Notes: generated by a model not told the origin, from the sequence alone. Numbered from the stretch's first letter, positions 43,279-52,827 are shown. The stretch: 64,000 nucleotides of DNA from Paraburkholderia podalyriae (GCF_014397785.1 NZ_VZQQ01000001.1:310001-374000), one strand, 5' to 3'. Numbers and translations: made by a program.

Positions 43279-44273
43279 GTGGCGCTGGGCATTGTCAGCG
43301 GCATATTGCGTGGCCGGTGGTTTCCGGCGGTGTTTGAAACCGTCGGTCGCATGGAAGTCGCGCACGTCAACATCCCCGTCGGCCTCCTCATCTGGGTGAT
43401 GATTATTCCGATGCTCATCAAAATCGACTTCGGCGCGATGGCGCAAGTGAAAGGACACGGGCGCGGCATCGGAGTGACGCTGTTCGTGAACTGGCTCGTA
43501 AAACCGTTCTCAATGGCGCTGCTCGGCTGGATTTTCGTGCGCCACGTGTTCGCACCGTACCTGCCGGCGGCGCAACTCGACAGCTACGTTACCGGCCTGA
43601 TTCTGCTGGCAGCCGCGCCGTGCACCGCGATGGTGTTCGTCTGGTCGCAGCTTTGCAAGGGCGACCCATATACTTCACGCTATCCCAGGTCGCGCTGAAC
43701 GATGTCATCATGATTGTGGCGTTCGCACCTATCGTCGCGCTTTTGCTGGGTCTGTCGGCCATCGCTGTTCCGTGGGACACGCTGATTATGTCGGTTGGTC
43801 TCTATGTCGTCATTCCGGTCATCATCGCGCAGTTGATGCGTCGAATCTTGCTTACCCGAGGTAAGACTCACTTTCAGCGGGTCGTATCGGCGCTCGGTCC
43901 GTATTCGAATTGCGCATTGCCTGGCACGCTGGTGCTGCTCTTTGCATTTCAGGGCCAGGCCATCGTCAAGGAGCCGCTGGTCATCGCAATGCTGGCGGTG
44001 CCCATCCTTATCCGGGTATTTTTAAATTCTGGCTTGGCATATGTGCTGAATCGCCGGCTCGGCGTCGCTCACTGTGTGGCTGGTCCATCGAGTCTGATTG
44101 GCGCGAGCAACTTCTTCGAGCTCGCTGTTGCAACGGCTATCAGCCTGTTCGGTTTCCAGTCCGGCGCTGCGCTGGCGACGGTTGTTGGTGTCCTCATCGA
44201 GGTACCCGTGATGCTGCTGGTCGTCGGCGTAGCCAACCGCTCGCAGCATTGGTATGAAGCGCGCGCAAACTGA
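43279..44273 (+). pseudogene. ACR3-type arsenite transporter, 5'-truncated and frameshifted
   Basis: ACR3 family sequences are clear: VNIPVGLLIWVMIIPMLIKI, TGLILLAAAPCTAMVFVWSQ (Cys of the transport site) and, in a second frame, YFTLSQVALNDVIMIVAFAP. The first transmembrane segment is missing, and a stop precedes the first codon shown. The frame changes near 43665, where one base seems lost in GACCCATATAC. So it cannot make a whole pump as read. It is followed by the intact arsC-arsH fusion, 11 bp downstream. Sequencing error could explain the shift but not the lost start. Confidence 0.82.
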
Positions 44274-44284
44274 GGGAGGACAAC

Positions 44285-45469
44285 ATGAGCGTCACGATCT
44301 ACCACAACCCCGAGTGCGGCACGTCGCGCAATACGCTCGCGATGATTCGCAACGCCGGGATAGAGCCGGAAGTCATCGAGTATCTCGAACATCCCCCAAC
44401 CCGCGAGCAGCTCAAGCGCATGATTTCGTCTGCCGCATTGACGGTCCGCGGAGCTATTCGCGAAAAGGGTACGCCCTACGCGGAACTCGGTCTGGCAGAC
44501 GGGTCACTGACAGATGACCAGTTGCTGGATGCGATGGCTGCGCATCCGATTCTCATCAACCGCCCGTTTGTGGTCACGCCGCTCGGCGTTCGGTTGTGCC
44601 GGCCATCGGAAGTGGTTCTCGAGATTCTGCCGAATCCGCAACGGGGCGAGTTCACGAAGGAAGACGGCGAACGGGTAGTCAACGCCGACGGCCGGGGTTT
44701 GCTGATGTCGTCGGATCTTCGTAACGTCACGCTGCCATTGCTGGACACGCCCGACACCCAGAAGCTGGAGGCGCGTGCAGTCTCAACTCATGCGCCTCGA
44801 ATTCTGCTGCTCTATGGCTCACTGCGCCCGACTTCTTATAGCCGCCTGCTGACGCTGGAGGCTGAGCGAATTTTGCGGCACTTCGGTGCCGAGACGAAAG
44901 TCTTCGACCCGCATGACCTACCCATCGCGGATAGTGTCCCGGCAGACCATCCGAAGGTGGTCGAGCTCCGGAAGCTGTCGGAGTGGTCCGAGGGCCAGGT
45001 GTGGTGCAGTCCCGAGCGTCACGGGACGTTGACGGCAGTCTTCAAGAACCAGATTGACTGGCTGCCGCTTGAGATGGGTGGCGTCCGTCCGACCCAGGGC
45101 CGCACGCTTGCCGTGATGCAGGTATGCGGTGGCTCTCAATCATTCAACGCCGTCAATGCGCTACGCGTGCTTGGTCGATGGATGCGGATGGTGACCATCC
45201 CGAATCAGTCGTCGGTCGCGAAGGCATATCAGGAGTTTGACGCTGACGGGCGCATGAAGCCGTCGTCCTATTACGACCGTGTCGTAGACGTCATCGAGGA
45301 ACTCTACAAGTTCACGCTGCTCGTGCGCGACCGGTCCGACTACCTGACGGACCGCTACAGCGAGCGCAAGGAAAAGGCGCCGGTAGTTGCGGCAGCGCAC
45401 GCGCACGCGGCAATGACCCATGAGCACGATGCAGACGCCGCAGACAGCGACGACGGCGAAGTCGAATAA
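44285..45469 (+). CDS. ArsC-ArsH fusion: arsenate reductase plus NADPH-FMN reductase
   Basis: 394 residues. Residues 1-140 are thioredoxin-family arsenate reductase: [20 protein letters not shown] with the catalytic Cys11, [17 protein letters not shown] with its Arg. Residues about 167-370 are Ars[19 protein letters not shown] flavin loop, [44 protein letters not shown]. The two are usually separate genes. The tail is His/Asp-rich ([20 protein letters not shown]) and might bind metal. ArsC reduces arsenate; ArsH oxidises trivalent organoarsenicals or acts as a quinone reductase. The frame is continuous. Confidence 0.88.
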   Translation: MSVTIYHNPECGTSRNTLAMIRNAGIEPEVIEYLEHPPTREQLKRMISSAALTVRGAIREKGTPYAELGLADGSLTDDQLLDAMAAHPILINRPFVVTPLGVRLCRPSEVVLEILPNPQRGEFTKEDGERVVNADGRGLLMSSDLRNVTLPLLDTPDTQKLEARAVSTHAPRILLLYGSLRPTSYSRLLTLEAERILRHFGAETKVFDPHDLPIADSVPADHPKVVELRKLSEWSEGQVWCSPERHGTLTAVFKNQIDWLPLEMGGVRPTQGRTLAVMQVCGGSQSFNAVNALRVLGRWMRMVTIPNQSSVAKAYQEFDADGRMKPSSYYDRVVDVIEELYKFTLLVRDRSDYLTDRYSERKEKAPVVAAAHAHAAMTHEHDADAADSDDGEVE

Positions 45470-45670
45470 GCTGGCCGAACCCTCACGGCGACTGTTGTCG
45501 CGGCGCGTCTTCGTCAAGCGACTCGTGCAATCGCCGTATGAGCGGGAAGCGCCGGTGTGCCTCGGCGCACGACGGTTTGCGCCGGGTCGTTCAGTGCTTC
45601 CGGCGATTTAGCCGGTTATGCTCTAGACTTTCGAGGTGACTGCAAGCGTTTCGGTCGTCGAGGAATCCGC

Positions 45671-46285
45671 ATGCAAAGCAAGGAACACTGGGACCATGTC
45701 TATCGGGCGAAGAGCCCGAGCGCGGTTAGCTGGTATCGGCCGCACCTTGACACCTCGCTGAGGCTGATTGGCGAAGTTGCATTTAACCTGGATGCAAGCA
45801 TCATCGATGTGGGTGGCGGCGAATCGACACTGGTGGATGATTTACTCGCGCGCGGCTACCGGGATTTGACCGTTCTGGATGTGTCACCCGTTGCTCTTGA
45901 GGCAACCAGACGACGGTTGGGAGCGCTTGGCGAATACGTAACGTGGGTCGAATCCGATATCACGCTGGCGCATTTGCCGGAGGCTCGCTATGACGTTTGG
46001 CACGACCGCGCTGCCTTTCACTTCCTGACCCAAGCGTCGCAACGAGACGCATATGTCAGCTTGCTCACGACTTCACTGAAGCCCGGGGCATATGCGGTCA
46101 TTGCGACGTTCGGCCCGGAAGGACCTGTCAGGTGCAGCGGGCTGGACGTGAGGAGATACGACGTGGCAAGCCTGTCCGATGAAATCGGCGCCGGATTCGA
46201 GTTGCTCTCGAGCACGCTCGAAGACCACGAGACGCCCACTCACGCCAGACAGCAGTTTCTTTACTGCTGCTTCCGTAAGCGGTGA
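45671..46285 (+). CDS. Class I SAM-dependent methyltransferase
   Basis: 204 residues from ATG at 45671 (MQSKEHWDHVYRAK), the usual family start. SAM motif I is IIDVGGGESTLVDDLLARG, then LTVLDVSPVALEATR (motif II acidic loop) and WHDRAAFHFLT. It resembles the small methyltransferases often found near arsenic or metal genes, but lacks the three Cys of ArsM. Substrate unknown. It lies between the ars fusion and the convergent NrsF gene. Confidence 0.78.
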   Translation: MQSKEHWDHVYRAKSPSAVSWYRPHLDTSLRLIGEVAFNLDASIIDVGGGESTLVDDLLARGYRDLTVLDVSPVALEATRRRLGALGEYVTWVESDITLAHLPEARYDVWHDRAAFHFLTQASQRDAYVSLLTTSLKPGAYAVIATFGPEGPVRCSGLDVRRYDVASLSDEIGAGFELLSSTLEDHETPTHARQQFLYCCFRKR

Positions 46286-46303
46286 CGCAGCTACGCCGCG
46301 CAG

Positions 46304-46969
46304 CTACGCCGGTTTGCCTGCCGTAGCAACCCACGCGAGGAGCCGCTGCCCATACCGGCCGTTCAACCACAGGAACAGCGCGGTAACCCCGAAATTCCAC
46401 ACCAGTATCATCATGGTGGCGTCGAGCGGATGCAGGATCGACAACGCTATCGATGTTAGCGCCGCGACCGCAAGGGTTCCAGTCATGGTGACCGGAGTTG
46501 GCGACAGGCGGCCTATGTAGCGCAGCATGACGAGCATCGCCAGACATAGCGGCACGCTGACCAGCACCAACGTTGCGAAGCATCGGGCAGTTTCTCCCAA
46601 GGACATACCGTCCGGCCCAATGGAAACCCAATTGGTCAGGCAGCCATAGCCAATGGTCGCCATCCAGATGAGCGAGGCGGGTATTGGCAATAGAAGCCAG
46701 CGACGCGACATACCCGGCACGCTGGCGATAAAAGCCGCCACCGCTGCGAGCGCGCCGGTCGTCATGGCTGCGGCTACGCCTGTGACAAAGAGAGACTCCT
46801 GGAGTTTGAGCGCCAGGTCCGCACGCACCCCATGCGCGATACCGACCACGAGCATCACGAGGCCCGCGAACAACAGCCAGCATGCAGCTCTCGCCGCGGG
46901 ATGACGCAGGCGCCGGACCGGCGTTGCATCCGCGACCAGCACGTCAATCAGGTCGGAGGTCCGGGTCAT
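46304..46969 (-). CDS. nrsF: NrsF/DUF1109 anti-sigma factor
   Basis: 221 residues with six membrane segments, as in the DUF1109 (NrsF) family. These integral inner-membrane proteins hold the ECF sigma factor SigF inactive until heavy-metal or oxidative stress. The first Met overlaps the stop of the sigma gene (ATGA). Two Cys lie in membrane-proximal positions (RAACWLLF, YGCLTNW), as in NrsF, where paired Cys are important. Confidence 0.85.
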   Translation of the reverse strand: MTRTSDLIDVLVADATPVRRLRHPAARAACWLLFAGLVMLVVGIAHGVRADLALKLQESLFVTGVAAAMTTGALAAVAAFIASVPGMSRRWLLLPIPASLIWMATIGYGCLTNWVSIGPDGMSLGETARCFATLVLVSVPLCLAMLVMLRYIGRLSPTPVTMTGTLAVAALTSIALSILHPLDATMMILVWNFGVTALFLWLNGRYGQRLLAWVATAGKPA

Positions 46970-47625
46970 GATTTGCCACCTCCAGGCAGGAATAGTGCAC
47001 GCAGCCGTTTCATCGCCCGGTGAGTTGCGACTTTCAACGCAGCGACCGACGTTCCGCTCGCAGCCGCAGCCTCCTGAAGAGACATTTCCTCGAGCTTGAG
47101 CATTCGCATGGCGTCGCGCTGTCCGACTGGCAGTTGGTCGATGGCTTCCCTGACCAGGCGGGCATCTGCCGCCTCTTCCTGTAGGTTCGTTTCGGTCGCG
47201 GGAAAGGTTTCCGGGTCCATTTCCACCAGGGTTTCATGTGACCCGATGCGTCCGCGCCGACGCAGTCCATCGACGATGCGCCGGTTGGCAATGGCCACCA
47301 GCCAAGGTCCGAACGGGCGGGCCGGGTCGTAGGTATGGCGGACCGAGTGCACGGTGAGCAGCACGTCTTGAACCGCGTCCTCTCTATCTTCATCGCTGCG
47401 GAAGTGGCGCGCCGCGAGCGCGCGAAGATAGGGGGCGATGTCCTGGAGCAGCCGGCGATAGGCCTCCCTGTCACCCGCCTGTGCTCTCGCCATCGCGCTG
47501 GACCAGTCCAGCGTGCCGTCGGCTCGGCTGGCAAGCGGCTCCGTCTGTTGGCCAGATGCAGTCGTCTCCGGGCCGTTTCCCCCGGAACCTGAAACTGGAT
47601 TGGTGGTGTGCGGACGCTGGAGCAT
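46966..47625 (-). CDS. sigF: ECF sigma factor, SigF type
   Basis: 219 residues. Sigma 2 region: YRRLLQDIAPYLRALAARHF, DAVQDVLLTVHSVRHTYD, GPWLVAIANRRIVDGLRR. Sigma 4: QLPVGQRDAMRMLKLEEMSL then EAAAASGTSVAALKVATHRA. The N-terminal 45 residues are low-complexity and may be untranslated; the ATG at 47625 is the longest start. It overlaps nrsF by 4 bp. Known SigF of Caulobacter drives a bufferin-like operon in metal stress, matching the divergent genes here. Confidence 0.88.
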   Translation of the reverse strand: MLQRPHTTNPVSGSGGNGPETTASGQQTEPLASRADGTLDWSSAMARAQAGDREAYRRLLQDIAPYLRALAARHFRSDEDREDAVQDVLLTVHSVRHTYDPARPFGPWLVAIANRRIVDGLRRRGRIGSHETLVEMDPETFPATETNLQEEAADARLVREAIDQLPVGQRDAMRMLKLEEMSLQEAAAASGTSVAALKVATHRAMKRLRALFLPGGGKS

Positions 47626-47682
47626 CCGAAATTATTGCTGCGCGGACGGCCGTTTGTCACGTAGAAAAAGTTTGCCTGGGAC

Positions 47683-47708
47683 GTAACCTTTTGCGCTGAG
47701 CGGCCGAA
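47683..47708 (+). promoter_or_regulatory. SigF-type ECF promoter of the bufferin operon
   Basis: GTAACC (47683-47688), exactly 16 bp, then CGAA (47705-47708). This is the published SigF consensus GTAACC-N16-CGAA. It lies about 50 bp before bufA and points at it. The sigma gene is divergent, upstream. Confidence 0.8.
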
Positions 47709-47758
47709 CTTTCCAACACGGCCCGCGTGCGAGGCCGCAACCCGCAGGAGGATGCGCG

Positions 47759-48079
47759 ATGAACAAACATGTTATGGCCGCTTCGACCCTGTCGTCGGCA
47801 ATCGGCCTGGCGCTTGCGCTACAGGCGCTGCCGGCTCAGGCTCAGGAAATGAAGGACATGAGCAAGATGCCCCAGGTCGTCAAAGACAACATGGCTCGCA
47901 TGGAGCAGAACAAACTGGAGAAGTGTTTTGGCATCAACGCGGTGTCAAAGAACGACTGCGCGGAGGGGGCTCACTCGTGCGCCGGCCAGGCCACCCAGGC
48001 ACGCGACCCCAAATCATTCGTTCTGCTCCCCGCTGGAGATTGCAGCAAAATCCAGGGCGGCAAGCTGAAGCCCGCATGA
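47759..48079 (+). CDS. bufA: Bufferin (BufA, DUF2282) metallophore precursor
   Basis: 106 residues with a signal peptide (GLALALQALPAQAQ). The mature part has four Cys in the bufferin pattern: EKCFG, KNDCAEG, HSCAGQ, AGDCSKIQGG. In known systems the MNIO enzyme BufB with BufC converts core Cys to thiooxazole, making a copper-binding peptide in the periplasm. First gene of the operon behind the SigF promoter. Confidence 0.88.
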   Translation: MNKHVMAASTLSSAIGLALALQALPAQAQEMKDMSKMPQVVKDNMARMEQNKLEKCFGINAVSKNDCAEGAHSCAGQATQARDPKSFVLLPAGDCSKIQGGKLKPA

Positions 48080-48094
48080 GCCACGGAGCAATCG

Positions 48095-48985
48095 ATGTCC
48101 GCCGCTCCTGCTGCATCGCAATGTGCGTCCGGCCTGATTCCGGCGCGGGCCGGGATTGGGCTGCGTTTCCAACACCATCTGGAGGTTGTCGAAAGACAGC
48201 CACCGATCGCGTGGTTTGAGGTGCACATCGAGAACTATATGGGCGGAGGAAGCACGCCGGGCTATCTGGATGCGATACGCTGCGATTACCCAGTCTCTCT
48301 TCACGGGGTCGGGCTCTCTCTGGGCAGCGCCGAAGGATTGGACGCTGTGCATCTGGAGAGCGTGCGCGCCGTAGTCGAGCGTGTCGAGCCAGGTCTGATT
48401 TCGGAACACCTGTCCTGGAGTGTCAGCGGTGGCATCTACCTTGCCGATCTGTTGCCGTTGCCGATGACCGAAGAGGCGCTCGCTGTTGTGTGCCGTCATG
48501 TCGACCAGGTCCAAACCTGTCTGCAGTCGCGCATTTCAATAGAAAACCCATCAACCTATCTGCGGTTCCGCCACTCGACCATTCCGGAATGGGAGTTCCT
48601 GGCCGAGGTCGCGGGTCGCACAGGATGCGGCATCCTGTGCGACGTCAACAATATCTATGTCAGCGCCAGCAATCACGGGTGGAATGCATGGACCTATCTG
48701 GATGCTCTGCCTCGGTCGGCCGTTACCGAGATCCATCTGGCGGGTCACAGTGTGCGGCCGCTCGACCAAGGGCAGGTCATTCGTATCGACGACCACGGCT
48801 CGCGCGTCGCTCCGCCGGTATGGAGCCTGTTTCAACAGGCACTCCAGCGCTTCGGCGCCGTTCCCACCCTCATCGAGTGGGACACGGATGTGCCGGCGCT
48901 CGAAGTCCTGATGGAGGAGGCGGCGATTGCGCAGGCATATTTGGAGGGGCAACGGAATGACGACGTGCGCGCCGACGCTGCTTGA
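48095..48985 (+). CDS. bufB: BufB, DUF692/MNIO multinuclear iron oxidative enzyme
   Basis: 296 residues. TIM-barrel DUF692 family with the metal-ligand strands visible: FEVHIENYMGGG, LHGVGLSLGSAEG, ISEHLSWS, SIENPSTYLR, ILCDVNNIYVSASNHG, EIHLAGHS, DDHGSRV and LIEWDTDVPAL. MNIO enzymes use two or three irons to modify peptide Cys residues. Ribosome site GGAG upstream of ATG 48095. Overlaps bufC by 29 bp. Confidence 0.9.
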   Translation: MSAAPAASQCASGLIPARAGIGLRFQHHLEVVERQPPIAWFEVHIENYMGGGSTPGYLDAIRCDYPVSLHGVGLSLGSAEGLDAVHLESVRAVVERVEPGLISEHLSWSVSGGIYLADLLPLPMTEEALAVVCRHVDQVQTCLQSRISIENPSTYLRFRHSTIPEWEFLAEVAGRTGCGILCDVNNIYVSASNHGWNAWTYLDALPRSAVTEIHLAGHSVRPLDQGQVIRIDDHGSRVAPPVWSLFQQALQRFGAVPTLIEWDTDVPALEVLMEEAAIAQAYLEGQRNDDVRADAA

Positions 48986-49772
48986 TTTACAACGCGCGGT
49001 CCGCAATGATCTGCTCGGTCTTGCTGACGGCGTCGCAGCTCAATACGTAGTGGCCGAAGGGGTGGCCCCGCAGGCACGGCTCGCCATTTATCGAAATACG
49101 GTGAACAGTGCGCTGCTCAAAGCGTTGCAGCTTTCCTATCCGGCCATACAGGCCTTGCTAGGAAAGGAATTCTTCGAAGGTGCGGCTCGATTGTTTATCG
49201 AGCAATGCCCACCGTTGCATGCGCAGCTCGACAGCTACGGCGCGGCGTTCCCGGATTTCCTCGCACGGATGCCAGAGGCGGCGTCGCTCGACTATCTGCC
49301 GGACACTGCGCGACTTGAATGGGCCGTGAACGAGGTGCTGCATGCGCCAGACGCAAAGCCGCTCGACTTGCGACGCCTTCAGCGACTGAACGAAGACGGG
49401 TTGCAGTCGGTACGTTTCGTATCAAGCTTTGCTGCCCGCCTGCTTAAATCAGACTTTCCGGTAGATGAAATCTGGCGCGCGGTGTTGACTCACGATGACA
49501 GCACATTGACGAATATCAGACTGGACGCCGCCCCGGTCTGGCTTCATGTTTACCGGAGCGCGGTCGGTGTGCAGGTCAGGCAGATAGCCGAGTGGCAATG
49601 GCGGTTTACAACGGCATTGGTTGCTGGGCACGCATTGCATGAGGCGCTTGCCGAAGCGCCGGACAGCGATGCGCACGTGTGGCTCGCATCGCTCCTGGCA
49701 TCGGGTTGCTTTGTCGATGTCTGCACAGCAGATCCGGCATGCGGACCTACAACTGGGAGCCCGCTCGCATGA
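48957..49772 (+). CDS. bufC: BufC, DUF2063 putative DNA-binding/recognition partner
   Basis: 271 residues from ATG 48957. DUF2063 fold: LLDLQRAVRNDLLG, RLAIYRNTVNSALLKAL, SYPAIQALLGKEFFEGAARL, then a C-terminal domain. The HvfC/BufC family binds the precursor peptide for the MNIO enzyme. The ATG is chosen because the family starts here. It overlaps bufB and the DoxX gene. Confidence 0.88.
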   Translation: MTTCAPTLLDLQRAVRNDLLGLADGVAAQYVVAEGVAPQARLAIYRNTVNSALLKALQLSYPAIQALLGKEFFEGAARLFIEQCPPLHAQLDSYGAAFPDFLARMPEAASLDYLPDTARLEWAVNEVLHAPDAKPLDLRRLQRLNEDGLQSVRFVSSFAARLLKSDFPVDEIWRAVLTHDDSTLTNIRLDAAPVWLHVYRSAVGVQVRQIAEWQWRFTTALVAGHALHEALAEAPDSDAHVWLASLLASGCFVDVCTADPACGPTTGSPLA

Positions 49773-50266
49773 CACGAAAATCTCAATCCGCCCTTCGCGG
49801 GCCGACGCTGAACGACCGCATACTACGTGTCATTGGATGGCTGGAGCGCGTGCCGTACGCGGTGCTTGCGCTCCCATTGCGATTCGCAGTGGCAACGGTC
49901 TTCTGGAACTCGGCGACGACCAAACTTGCCGACTGGAATGCAGCGCTCGAACTGTTCAAGGAAGACTATCGATTGCCGTTGCTGGCACCGGAGGCCGCCG
50001 CCTACGTCGCGGTGTCAATCGAACTGACCACGCCGGTTCTACTGGTTTTGGGCCTGGCCACGCGACCCGTCGCATTTGTGTTGCTCGGCATGACGACAGT
50101 CATCGAGGTGTTTGTGTATCCGCTTGCATGGCCCACGCACATCCAGTGGGCTGCCATGCTGCTGGTTCTGTTGTGCCGGGGCGCGGGCAACTGGTCCGTG
50201 GACCATCTGTTATATAGACGCTTTAGTACCGTCTCCAGCAATGGGTCAAGTCGTCCGGCAGACTGA
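49769..50266 (+). CDS. DoxX-family membrane protein of the bufferin operon
   Basis: 165 residues from ATG 49769, overlapping the bufC stop by 4 bp. Four hydrophobic segments and the DoxX pattern LRFAVATVFWNSATTKLADW, ELTTPVLLVLGLATRPVA. DoxX proteins are commonly the last gene of SigF/bufferin operons and may aid redox or electron supply to maturation. Exact role unknown. Confidence 0.85.
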   Translation: MTRKSQSALRGPTLNDRILRVIGWLERVPYAVLALPLRFAVATVFWNSATTKLADWNAALELFKEDYRLPLLAPEAAAYVAVSIELTTPVLLVLGLATRPVAFVLLGMTTVIEVFVYPLAWPTHIQWAAMLLVLLCRGAGNWSVDHLLYRRFSTVSSNGSSRPAD

Positions 50267-50358
50267 GCCCGGGTCTTTTTTCATTGGGTGACGCTTCTGG
50301 TTCGACGGTTATAACGGGAAGAAACAGATAGTCCGTCCAGTTCAAGAGAGACGAAGTG

Positions 50359-50574
50359 ATGAAGACAGTCATACGTGAGTCGACCATCACCTGTCCGATG
50401 TGCGGGTACGCCAAACGAGAAATGATGCCCATCGATGCCTGCGTTTGGTTTTATGAGTGCGAGCGCTGCAAAACGGTTCTCAAGCCGAAGGCCGGGGATT
50501 GCTGCGTTTACTGCTCATATGGCACGACGGCGTGCCCCGCGGTGCAACAGGCGAGTCCGTGTCGCGCCCACTGA
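50359..50574 (+). CDS. Small Cys-rich GDCC(V/F)xCSYG family protein
   Basis: 71 residues with CPMCGY, YECERC, GDCCVYCSYG and ACPAVQ: four zinc-knuckle-like Cys pairs. Small proteins with GDCCVFCSYG occur in metal-resistance and mercury-type islands of proteobacteria; function unknown. ATG 50359 preferred over a GTG one codon earlier. It sits between the bufferin and thioredoxin genes. Confidence 0.75.
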   Translation: MKTVIRESTITCPMCGYAKREMMPIDACVWFYECERCKTVLKPKAGDCCVYCSYGTTACPAVQQASPCRAH

Positions 50575-50644
50575 TTTGCAGACGAAACGCGCAATGGTCT
50601 TTCCTGTCAAATGAATAACCTGTGTGCACGCCGGTATTCGGAGA

Positions 50645-51037
50645 ATGAGCATGTGGAAAACGATAGCGCGCATTTTTCTTGTTGCAACGCTTGCCTTTGC
50701 TGCAGTCGGGGCGCTCGGCGGCGAACAGCCGTTCAACCAGGCGCAGTTTGACCAGTTGAACGCCGCCGGCAAGCCGGTCGTTGTCTACTTCCATGCGACC
50801 TGGTGCCCGACCTGCAAGGTTCAGCAACCGATTGTCGACCGCCTTGCAGCGCAACCGGACATGAAGCAGGTGACGATCTTCGTGGCCGACTACGACAAGG
50901 AAGCCGCCCTGAAGCACGCCATGAAGGTGACGCAGCAGTCGACCTTCGTCGTGTTCAAAGGTGGCCACGAAGTCGGCCGGTCGACCGGGCAAACGCGCGA
51001 GCGGGATATCAGGGATACGTTCGCAAAGGCCTTGTGA
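50645..51037 (+). CDS. Periplasmic thioredoxin-family protein
   Basis: 130 residues from ATG 50645, with a signal or anchor (WKTIARIFLVATLAFAAVG). Thioredoxin fold with active site ATWCPTCKVQQP and the FVVFKGGHEV strand. Its stop TGA overlaps the next ATG. Paired with a CcdA-type membrane protein, it would carry electrons to periplasmic disulfides, for instance to keep metal-binding Cys reduced. Confidence 0.85.
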   Translation: MSMWKTIARIFLVATLAFAAVGALGGEQPFNQAQFDQLNAAGKPVVVYFHATWCPTCKVQQPIVDRLAAQPDMKQVTIFVADYDKEAALKHAMKVTQQSTFVVFKGGHEVGRSTGQTRERDIRDTFAKAL

Positions 51038-51765
51038 TGGACTTCGGACTGGGGACATTCGGTCTGAGCTTCGCGGCGGGCGCGCTGTCGACGTTGTCCC
51101 CCTGTGTGCTGCCGCTAGTGCCGGTTCTCGTCGCGTCGGCGTTGTCGGCGCACCGGATGGCAGTCTTCGCACTCGCGCTCGGATTGGGTGCTTCCTTTTC
51201 GGTCATCGGCATTTTTCTGGCGACGCTGGGCGCATCGCTCGGTTTCGAAGATAGCGTCTTTCGCAATGTTGCCGCGCTGTTGATGATTCTGTTTGGACTG
51301 GTGATGCTCTCTGCCGGCTTGCAGGCCGCGTTCAGTCGTGCGACCGCGCGCTTCGGCAGCGCGGGCCAAAGGTGGCTGAGCAAGGTAAGAGGCGACACCC
51401 TGCCCGGTCAGTTCGCTATTGGACTGCTCATAGGGGTCGTCTGGACACCGTGCGTTGGTCCGACATTGGGAGCGGCCACGACGCTCGCGTCCCAGGGACG
51501 AAACCTTGGCAATGTCGCGTTGTTGATGATGGTGTTTGGTGTGGGCGCCGGCCTTCCGCTGGTCATACTGGGTGCGCTTTCGCGAGCGTCGGTGACAAGG
51601 TGGCGCGGTGGACTTGGTTCTGCGGCGAAGCTCGGGAAGGCAATCTTCGGAGCATTCTTCGTCGCATTCGGCGTGCTTGCCCTAACCGGCCTGGACAAGG
51701 CACTCGAAGCTGCGATTCTCTCTGCAAGTCCACCGTGGCTGATTGCCTTCACGACAGCTTTGTGA
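51037..51765 (+). CDS. CcdA/DsbD-type transmembrane thiol-electron transporter
   Basis: 242 residues, six membrane segments. Conserved Cys-Pro sites TLSPCVLPLVPVLV and GVVWTPCVGPTLGAA carry the two Cys that pass electrons across the inner membrane. It supplies the adjacent thioredoxin. The ATG is inside the thioredoxin stop (TGATG), so translation is coupled. Confidence 0.88.
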   Translation: MDFGLGTFGLSFAAGALSTLSPCVLPLVPVLVASALSAHRMAVFALALGLGASFSVIGIFLATLGASLGFEDSVFRNVAALLMILFGLVMLSAGLQAAFSRATARFGSAGQRWLSKVRGDTLPGQFAIGLLIGVVWTPCVGPTLGAATTLASQGRNLGNVALLMMVFGVGAGLPLVILGALSRASVTRWRGGLGSAAKLGKAIFGAFFVAFGVLALTGLDKALEAAILSASPPWLIAFTTAL

Positions 51766-52131
51766 CCGGCAACGACGGGAAGCGCGTCGGCTCAGTGACT
51801 GTGCCGGTGGTGTATGTCTGAAAAAATGCGGATGGCGGTGAGTAACAGGCTCGTGCCGATGATGGTCCCGAGCGGCCAGGGGATTTCCGTCACGTGAATA
51901 CGGCTTTCGTTTTGTCGTGTATTCATCGCAGTTCAAGTTTCCTGTGCGCATCGGTCAGCCGCATATGCAACCACATCCGGCCTATCGTAGCAACGACGCC
52001 GATTTACCTTCGGACGTGGCCAGAACAGCGGATGCGTAGCGCACTACAACTGCTTACAAATGTCGCAGTGGCCCGGTGCACCGCTGTGTCGGTTGCGGCG
52101 TTCTTCCTGATACACATCAACGGAGAGCGAC
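51766..52131. other. 366-bp gap; one possible micro-ORF on the minus strand
   Basis: A GTG-started 33-codon frame at 51792-51893 (minus) encodes one hydrophobic segment (PLGTIIGTSLLLTAIRIF) and a His-rich tail (HHRHSH). It could be a small metal-related membrane peptide, but support is weak. The rest is non-coding. Confidence 0.35.
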
Positions 52132-52827
52132 ATGAGCACCAACCTGACGTCCAGTTCACCGCAGCGCGGCCGCATTCACCCTTTGGTTGCAGGCGCAGCC
52201 GTGGCCGTCATCCTGGCCAGCGCCACGGGTATCGCGGCGATGACGGGAATTCTTCCGACGTCCCGGGCTGTCACGGCGCCTCCGACGCAAGCTCTACCGG
52301 TTGCGGCGCCAATCGCCAGCGCTCCGGTTGCTTCGCCGCAACCGAACGCGGAGCAACGCGTGACCCGGGAGGAAGCACCAGCCCAGCCGCGCGTCCATCA
52401 TCGCCATGGTGTACCCGTTGAGCAGGCCCAAAGATATGCTAACAACGATGCATATCAATCCCCGGCAATTGCCGCGCAGCGGCCAGTCGCCGTTGACCCG
52501 AATGACGGCGAAGTAGTCGCCGTCAACGCGGTTCAGCAACCCGAGCCGACAACGGGGCTCGGGGCCGTCGGCGGCGCAGTGGCTGGCGGGCTGTTGGGAA
52601 ATCAGGTCGGCGGAGGACGCGGTCGCGTTCTGGCAACGATTGCCGGCGCCGTCGGCGGTGGCTTTGCGGGCAATGGCATTGAGCATGCCGTGCGCAAGGA
52701 GACCAGCTACCAGGTGCAGGTCAGGATGCAGGATGGTAGCTACCGGAACTTCAACTATTCGACGCAACCGCCGGTCCAGATCGGTGAGCGCGTTCATGTG
52801 TCGGGGGACTCACTGAGCGCGTCGTAA
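52132..52827 (+). CDS. Glycine-zipper 2TM-domain envelope protein
   Basis: 231 residues. N-terminal membrane segment (VAGAAVAVILASATGIAAM), Pro/Ala linker, then a glycine zipper GLGAVGGAVAGGLLGNQVGG and VLATIAGAVGGGFAGNGIEH, and a C-terminal beta domain (YQVQVRMQDGSYRNFNYST). Matches the SlyB/17-kDa antigen-like family of outer-membrane or envelope proteins. No lipobox is visible. GGAGAG before ATG 52132. Confidence 0.8.
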   Translation: MSTNLTSSSPQRGRIHPLVAGAAVAVILASATGIAAMTGILPTSRAVTAPPTQALPVAAPIASAPVASPQPNAEQRVTREEAPAQPRVHHRHGVPVEQAQRYANNDAYQSPAIAAQRPVAVDPNDGEVVAVNAVQQPEPTTGLGAVGGAVAGGLLGNQVGGGRGRVLATIAGAVGGGFAGNGIEHAVRKETSYQVQVRMQDGSYRNFNYSTQPPVQIGERVHVSGDSLSAS

